NCBI GenBank assembly: GCA_002437945.1
Contig: DJSB01000010.1
Span: forward strand, 1-11,472
Length of the DNA stretch: 11,472 nt
DNA from: Christensenella sp. UBA6345
GTDB lineage: Bacteria > Bacillota > Clostridia > Christensenellales > UBA1242
Direction: 5' to 3'
The stretch's first letter is position 1. Each line of letters opens with the position of its first letter. Below are positions 7,319 to 11,472 of the stretch, in pieces. The notes below the pieces were generated by a model, which was not told where the DNA came from, searched no databases, and worked only from the letters and a program-made list of their open reading frames with translations. The translations under genes were made by a program, and so were the position numbers.

Positions 7319-7351
7319 AATGATGTAAAAATAAATTTAAGAAAGGTTATT

Positions 7352-7816
7352 ATGATTAAATTTATACTTAATTTATTAATACGTGCTATGAAGATTGGTG
7401 TAAAGTATGACAGTGGTGTCAAACAAGATTTTGCTTGTCTTCCTAACAAGTATACCATCAAGATTAACATTTTACCTAAAAATATAAGTGTTATATTTAT
7501 GTATGTCGATGGTACAATCACTCAAATAGACGAAATCGACAATGATAATATCAACTTATTGGTGGAATTTAAAGATGAAAAAAGTGCAAAAGATGTATTG
7601 TTGGGTAAGTTAAGCCTAGCACAATCATTTTGTGAACACAGGATTAAAGTATATGGCAATATCAATCATGCAATGGCTGTAACTCGAATTGTTAATACTT
7701 TAGAGTGTTACCTATTCCCACGATTTATATACAATAAGTTATTTACTCCACCTATAGAGTTGGATATAAGTAAATTTAAGTTCTACACAATATTATTGTT
7801 TGGGGGAAAACTATGA
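7352..7816 (+). CDS. SCP2-like (sterol-carrier-protein fold) lipid-binding protein
   Basis: A 154-aa protein with the outline of an SCP2/SCP2-like domain over about residues 25-125: the early VDGTI strand (V52-G54), alternating strands in the INLLVEF region, an amphipathic segment with LLGKLSLAQSF, the late KVYGN turn (G102), and a following helix (HAMAVTRIVNTLE). SCP2 folds bind hydrophobic ligands such as fatty acyl groups in a tunnel. The similarity is judged from pattern, not alignment, so the family call is moderate. No signal peptide is evident. The ATG at 7352 has AAAGG 5 nt upstream. Its last bases overlap the dehydrogenase start as ATGA (7813-7816), so the two are probably translationally coupled. 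Role inferred: presenting or buffering a hydrophobic substrate or product of the dehydrogenase. Confidence 0.6.
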   Translation: MIKFILNLLIRAMKIGVKYDSGVKQDFACLPNKYTIKINILPKNISVIFMYVDGTITQIDEIDNDNINLLVEFKDEKSAKDVLLGKLSLAQSFCEHRIKVYGNINHAMAVTRIVNTLECYLFPRFIYNKLFTPPIELDISKFKFYTILLFGGKL

Positions 7817-8988
7817 GTTATTTTGAATTTATAAATCAAGTAAAAATATGTTCGGGCGATAATGCTCTATGCAATGTTGTACACGAATTAAAATATTTAG
7901 GTGCTACCCGTCCATTAATCTTAAGTGATAAAGGACTAGAAAAAGTTGGCACTCTTAAGAATGTAATTAAAGTTTTTAACAAAAACGAACTTGACACTAC
8001 TAGAGTATATACTGATATACCTACAGATAGTTCGACAGATACTATCAATCAGATAGTACAAGTATACAAAGACAATGGTGCAGATAGTATAGTTGCTATA
8101 GGCGGTGGCAGTGTTATTGATACCGCTAAAGGAGTTAAACTTGTATTAAGTCAAGAAGTTGACGATATACTTAAGTTGGAAGGCAATGAGATTATGCCAC
8201 TAGGCAAACTTGTACCATTTATAGTAATACCTACAACTTGTGGCACTGGTAGTGAATGTACTGCAGTAGCAGTAATCAAAAATAGTCAAACACATGTTAA
8301 GATGGAATTTATTAGTCCTACACTATTACCTAATGTAGCAGTATTGGACAGCAGTGTGATAGAAACTTTACCACCTAAACTACTAGCAACTACAAGTATA
8401 GACGCACTAACTCATGCTATAGAAGGTTATAGTTGTTTACAACGTAACCCTATAAGTCAAAGTTTTTCCATAACAGCAATTAGACTTATCACAGAAAATT
8501 TATTCCTAGCAATCAATCACCCTAAAAAAGTAGAATATAAATACAACTTACTTAATGCTTCTACTGTGGCAGGTATATCATTTTCTAATTCAATGGTTGG
8601 TATAGTACATGCTATCGGGCATGCTTTAGGAAGTTATAAAGTCCCACACGGCAATGCTATGGCAATATTATTACCTACCTGCTTAAAATTTAATGCAGAT
8701 GTAATGAGTGAAGAATATTCACAATTGCTACTATATTTTAAAGGTGCTGATTATTATGTATCTATACCAGAAGACGATAGACCTAATGCTTTTGTAACAG
8801 CAGTAAAAGAATTGGTAGATATGGCTAGCAACCTTACTGGATTTAGTCTAAAATTAACAGATTATGGTATCACTGAAAATGATCTAGAAGACATAGCCAA
8901 CACCGCCATAAATGATGGTGCAAGTGCTATCAATCCAAAATTATTTACTCGTAAAAACATAATCTCCATACTTAAAGAAGTATTGTAA
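7813..8988 (+). CDS. Iron-containing (group III) alcohol dehydrogenase
   Basis: A 391-aa cytosolic NAD(P)-dependent oxidoreductase of the Fe-ADH family, which interconverts alcohols and aldehydes. It has a full-length two-domain architecture. The nucleotide-binding motif GGGSVIDTAKG starts at G97, and GTGSECT at 144-150 is typical. The metal ligands are D197 and H201 (DALTHAIEGY), H266 (VHAIGHALG) and H279 (VPHG). The stretch from H266 to the last ligand is 13 residues, one shorter than the 14 I recall for FucO and many homologues, so the loop GSYKVPHG is slightly shortened. Start ATG overlaps the SCP2-like stop by four bases, with GGGGGA just upstream. Substrate cannot be read from sequence; the lipid-binding partner and divergent YhhN gene suggest a long-chain aldehyde or alcohol (inference). 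Confidence 0.93.
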   Translation: MSYFEFINQVKICSGDNALCNVVHELKYLGATRPLILSDKGLEKVGTLKNVIKVFNKNELDTTRVYTDIPTDSSTDTINQIVQVYKDNGADSIVAIGGGSVIDTAKGVKLVLSQEVDDILKLEGNEIMPLGKLVPFIVIPTTCGTGSECTAVAVIKNSQTHVKMEFISPTLLPNVAVLDSSVIETLPPKLLATTSIDALTHAIEGYSCLQRNPISQSFSITAIRLITENLFLAINHPKKVEYKYNLLNASTVAGISFSNSMVGIVHAIGHALGSYKVPHGNAMAILLPTCLKFNADVMSEEYSQLLLYFKGADYYVSIPEDDRPNAFVTAVKELVDMASNLTGFSLKLTDYGITENDLEDIANTAINDGASAINPKLFTRKNIISILKEVL

Positions 8989-9130
8989 AATACAATAATA
9001 TAATTTTATTTTTATCTCCAATAATTAATAAACCATTGTTTTCCCCGCCACCATATTGATAATATGTATACAATTATAATATTATTGGGATTATCTAGAT
9101 GATAGATTAGTACAACTAAAGTATAAATAA

Positions 9131-9168
9131 AAAGGACATACTACTTAAAAAAGTAATATGTCTTTTTT
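9131..9168. terminator. Bidirectional terminator between the Fe-ADH operon and the convergent minus-strand operon
   Basis: AAAGGACATACTACTT (9131-9146), loop AAAA, then AAGTAATATGTCTTTTT (9151-9167) form a stem with one C-A mismatch and one G-T pair. Each strand ends in a T-run. It sits 2 bases from the stop codon of the 518-aa gene. Confidence 0.8.
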
Positions 9169-9169
9169 A

Positions 9170-10726
9170 TTATCCACCCATTCCCATACCTAAAGAAGAT
9201 GAATTAGTACTTGGAGTTGTTGGTGCTGCAGGATTGGTCGAAGTTGATGAATTTGCTGATGCAGTTGAAGTAGTTGAAATATTTGGTGCAATAGATGATG
9301 CTGGAGTAGTAGCATTGTTAGATAATGTATTATTATGGGTTGATGACATTTCCTGCTGTTGCTGTGGAGCGTCATTAAATTCATATGTTTTATCATAATC
9401 AAACTTTTTACTTGTCGTCTTAACATTGGTAATTGTAAATTGTGGATTTGGAGTGACGGTTAAGTTTTTCACTTCGTCACCTTCTACAAGTTTTGACATA
9501 GAGTAAGTTTCTGCTGTGGTCGTCATATCACTATGTTCTTCGCCTTGTGGTATACTACCATCACTATTAGGATATTCTTTTGCACACAACTTACAATGTT
9601 CTTCTATTTCATTCATTCCTTCTATTTCTCTCAATGTTATATGTTCATTAGAATAATTATTGCTTAATGGTCCTTTAAAATGTTTTCTGTTTTCGGTAAC
9701 AATTGGAATACCTGTAACCGCTTTAGTTGCTTGTAAACAAGAATCTCCCAATACTCCTGCCTTACTTATCTCACATCTCATAGGTCGTGTAGGAATACGC
9801 CTTTCAATTACATTACCATCGACCAATACTTTTTTATTGTATTTAGTATTTAAAGGCTCTCCATCTATCTTACCTAACTTCAAGAAACCGCTTTTCTTTA
9901 CTAATCTTCTGTTCTTTTTTTGAATCTTATTATATTCATCACTAATTACTGGATTACCTGTTCTATCATACTTTAGTTCTTCAATATTATATAGTGATAA
10001 GTCTTTTATTACTTTATTTGCTTTTTTACTTTTTACAACTAATAAATCACACTGGGACATAACATTATTCATTTCGCCACGGTCATAAATTTTACCATTA
10101 TTTTTTTTCAAAAACTTTAATTGTCTATTTGTGCCAAGTCCCAAAGTATGTGCACATACTTCTTTTTCAATAGGTTCGCTAACTACCAATCTCAATTTAT
10201 TGTCTATTTTATCCCTATATAATTTACCCGCTTTATAATACTGAAATTGGTCATTGTACTGATCATAATCGTCATTGATAGAATCTTTTAAAATATCAAT
10301 GGCATTACTGCAACTATCGTATTTTTGTTTATTTATATCCGCTTTTGCATAGTTTTTATTAATTATTTGTTTAGTATTATTTAGATAATATTTAGTTAAA
10401 TTAGTCATATACTCCAACCATGTTGCTTTTTCATATTTATCATTAGTATTATCATAACTTTGTTTAACATGTTTATATGCATTGATTAATCTTGGATTAG
10501 AACAATTATTAATTACAGGATCACTTGCCAATTGATTAAAAACCTGTTCAATATGAGAAATTAAACTTTTTCTGTATTTTCCAGTTTCTCTACCTGTTTT
10601 ATTAATATAATTTTGTACACCACTTCTACCATTTAATGCATATTCTTTACCTACATCAACCATATTAAATATAGTATTAGTATCCAATTGCACTAAACGG
10701 GAATTATTTATATTATTATTAGGCAT
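9170..10726 (-). CDS. Unrecognised 518-aa protein with a low-complexity Ser/Thr/Asn/Pro tail ending GMGMGG
   Basis: I do not recognise this family. Residues 1-200 look mainly helical and are rich in Asn, Lys and Tyr. Residues about 200-440 mix basic stretches (KKNRRLVKKSGF) with a probable beta-rich part. Four cysteines, C318, C330 and the pair C378-C381 (CKLC), could hold a metal, but this is speculative. From about 450 the protein becomes QQQQ followed by a Ser/Thr/Asn/Ala/Pro-rich tail, ending SSSLGMGMGG. No signal peptide or membrane helix was seen. The frame also has an ATG at 10738, but AAGGATGG (10742-10735) lies 8 nt before the ATG at 10726, which directly follows the upstream stop (TAA-T-ATG) as in the neighbouring junction, so 10726 is preferred. 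Context suggests a partner of the 205-aa protein; phage- or element-derived structural protein is one possibility, unproven. Confidence 0.75.
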   Translation of the reverse strand: MPNNNINNSRLVQLDTNTIFNMVDVGKEYALNGRSGVQNYINKTGRETGKYRKSLISHIEQVFNQLASDPVINNCSNPRLINAYKHVKQSYDNTNDKYEKATWLEYMTNLTKYYLNNTKQIINKNYAKADINKQKYDSCSNAIDILKDSINDDYDQYNDQFQYYKAGKLYRDKIDNKLRLVVSEPIEKEVCAHTLGLGTNRQLKFLKKNNGKIYDRGEMNNVMSQCDLLVVKSKKANKVIKDLSLYNIEELKYDRTGNPVISDEYNKIQKKNRRLVKKSGFLKLGKIDGEPLNTKYNKKVLVDGNVIERRIPTRPMRCEISKAGVLGDSCLQATKAVTGIPIVTENRKHFKGPLSNNYSNEHITLREIEGMNEIEEHCKLCAKEYPNSDGSIPQGEEHSDMTTTAETYSMSKLVEGDEVKNLTVTPNPQFTITNVKTTSKKFDYDKTYEFNDAPQQQQEMSSTHNNTLSNNATTPASSIAPNISTTSTASANSSTSTNPAAPTTPSTNSSSLGMGMGG

Positions 10727-10727
10727 A

Positions 10728-11345
10728 TTATTTACCATCCTTATCTTCTGTATTATCTTCTAAAGTCATAGTATTGGCATAAGTGAACTTAAAATCTTTG
10801 TTCATCTTTCTATATTTTCTATCTCTCATTAATATATTATTTATTGGTGTTGCCAATCCACGTCTACATTTGTTTAAGTATATTTTAAATTTTCTATGCT
10901 GAAGAGTGTTATAATAAGTCTTTATTTCTTCATCTTGTTCTGCTTTTGGTAAATCTTTTACCTCTTCTAATAGTTTCATATATCCTTTGTATTCCTGATA
11001 CTCGGCTATTGAAACAACATTTTTACCTGTCTTTTTTGCCCAATGCTTTATGATCTTTTTATACTTTCTCTCACTCATTACTTTACTATAGTCAGTAGTA
11101 TCGTCCAAATAATCTTCGCCTGGGTCATTTATATATCTCTCATAATCATTTCTAAACCGAATATCTTGACGTAACTTTACTAATTTATCTATAATCCTAT
11201 CATATTTTTTCTTCTTTGTTTCAGATGTAACTTTTTTTTGCAACTCAAAAAACTTATCTCCTTCTGCAAATATTACATCAGATATAGACACCTTTTCTTC
11301 TTTTTGCAATTTAATCAAATCGTCTATATTTTTTATTTCTTCCAT
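10728..11345 (-). CDS. Unrecognised 205-aa charged, helical protein; tandem paralogue of the upstream partial gene
   Basis: Unknown family. The protein is very rich in Lys, Glu, Asp and Tyr, with probable long amphipathic helices and no membrane segment or signal peptide. Visible segments include KKKKYDRIIDKLVKLRQDIRF near residue 45, then SERKYKKIIKHWAKKTGKNV, then an RGLATPIN stretch introducing a conserved C-terminal region of about 40 residues. That region is nearly identical to the C-terminus of the gene just upstream. AGGAG at 11359-11355 lies inside the end of the upstream gene, 9 nt before this ATG, and the upstream stop is one base away (TAA-G-ATG), so translational coupling is likely. 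The downstream 518-aa gene follows with the same geometry. A basic, helical protein could bind nucleic acid, but no motif shows it. Confidence 0.75.
   Translation of the reverse strand: MEEIKNIDDLIKLQKEEKVSISDVIFAEGDKFFELQKKVTSETKKKKYDRIIDKLVKLRQDIRFRNDYERYINDPGEDYLDDTTDYSKVMSERKYKKIIKHWAKKTGKNVVSIAEYQEYKGYMKLLEEVKDLPKAEQDEEIKTYYNTLQHRKFKIYLNKCRRGLATPINNILMRDRKYRKMNKDFKFTYANTMTLEDNTEDKDGK
10735..10742 (-). promoter_or_regulatory. Ribosome binding site deciding the start of the 518-aa gene
   Basis: AAGGATGG, one base from a consensus-like AAGGAGG, is embedded in the last codons of the 205-aa gene, 8 nt before the ATG at 10726. The alternative ATG at 10738 lies inside this element and has no spacing, so it is rejected. 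Confidence 0.55.
10746..10856. repeat. Direct repeat, copy A (C-terminal coding end of the 205-aa gene)
   Basis: This 111-bp stretch matches 11362-11472 at 109 of 111 positions with no gaps. In coding sense one difference is silent (Phe codon) and one changes Ile to Lys. The match may extend further than 111 bp because copy B is cut by the window edge. Confidence 0.97.
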
Positions 11346-11346
11346 C

Positions 11347-11472
11347 TTATTTCTCTCCTTTTTCTGTATTATCTTCTAAAGTCATAGTATTGGCATAAGT
11401 AAACTTAAAATCTTTGTTCATCTTTCTATATTTTCTATCTCTCATTAATTTATTATTTATTGGTGTTGCCAA
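11347..11472 (-). CDS. Partial gene (C-terminal 41 residues), paralogue of the 205-aa protein
   Basis: The frame is open to the window edge and ends at TAA (11349-11347). The visible C-terminus runs from LATPINNKLMRDRKYRK through KFTYANTMTLEDNTE to KGEK. It matches the 205-aa protein's C-terminus except for one Ile-to-Lys change and the last few residues (DKDGK there). The start and the rest of the gene lie beyond the window, so length is unknown. It is the first visible cistron of the operon, and the RBS of the next gene is inside its final codons. Confidence 0.85.
   Translation of the reverse strand: MATPINNKLMRDRKYRKMNKDFKFTYANTMTLEDNTEKGEK
11362..11472. repeat. Direct repeat, copy B (truncated by the window edge)
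   Basis: The partner of 10746-10856, with 2 mismatches in 111 bp. The spacing between copies (616 bp) equals about one gene length, as expected for tandem duplication of a whole cistron or conversion between neighbouring paralogues. Confidence 0.97.

Noticed and set aside
7307..7351. Extended SCP2-like protein starting at TTG 7307
   Set aside because: The TTG lies between the -35 and -10 of the operon promoter, so it would not be transcribed; the ATG at 7352 has a proper ribosome binding site.

Overview
The window is AT-rich (roughly 30% G+C by eye). It has strong Shine-Dalgarno sites, vegetative-type -35/-10 promoters with 17-base spacers, intrinsic terminators, and UGA used as a stop, so the standard bacterial code applies. 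Gene content fits an anaerobic, gut-type Bacillota (Clostridia-like) genome: a one-piece MacB/FtsX-type ABC exporter with a very large outer domain, an iron-dependent alcohol dehydrogenase beside an SCP2-like protein, and glyA. The species cannot be fixed from the sequence. No tRNA, rRNA or CRISPR array was seen.

Layout. Positions 1-21 look like the tip of an IS3/IS150-type insertion sequence running off the left edge. A minus-strand ABC exporter (85-3222) is divergent from a plus-strand HD-domain phosphohydrolase (3406-4041). A symmetrical terminator (4132-4188) follows. Next, on the minus strand, is the most striking item: an apparently non-coding transcription unit of about 580 nt (about 4232-4810). 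It has its own promoter, and its two ends can form a 27-bp closing helix followed by a U-tract. Downstream are glyA (5064-6296) and a shared terminator.

A divergent pair of units comes next. A minus-strand YhhN/TMEM86-family membrane protein (6496-7194) faces a plus-strand SCP2-like plus iron-ADH operon (7352-8988). Both have good promoters, and a perfect 9-3-9 palindrome lies between them. YhhN relatives include lysoplasmalogenases, which release fatty aldehydes. SCP2 folds carry lipids, and Fe-ADHs interconvert aldehydes and alcohols. The divergon could therefore be a plasmalogen/fatty-aldehyde module. This is inference from family knowledge and layout.

The right end (9170-11472, minus strand) is an operon of unrecognised genes. 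It holds the 3' end of one gene, a complete 205-aa gene whose C-terminal coding end is 98% identical in DNA to that first gene, and a 518-aa protein with a Ser/Thr/Asn/Pro-rich tail ending GMGMGG. Near-touching stop/start junctions suggest translational coupling. It looks like a recently duplicated, lineage-specific or mobile-element cassette of unknown function.
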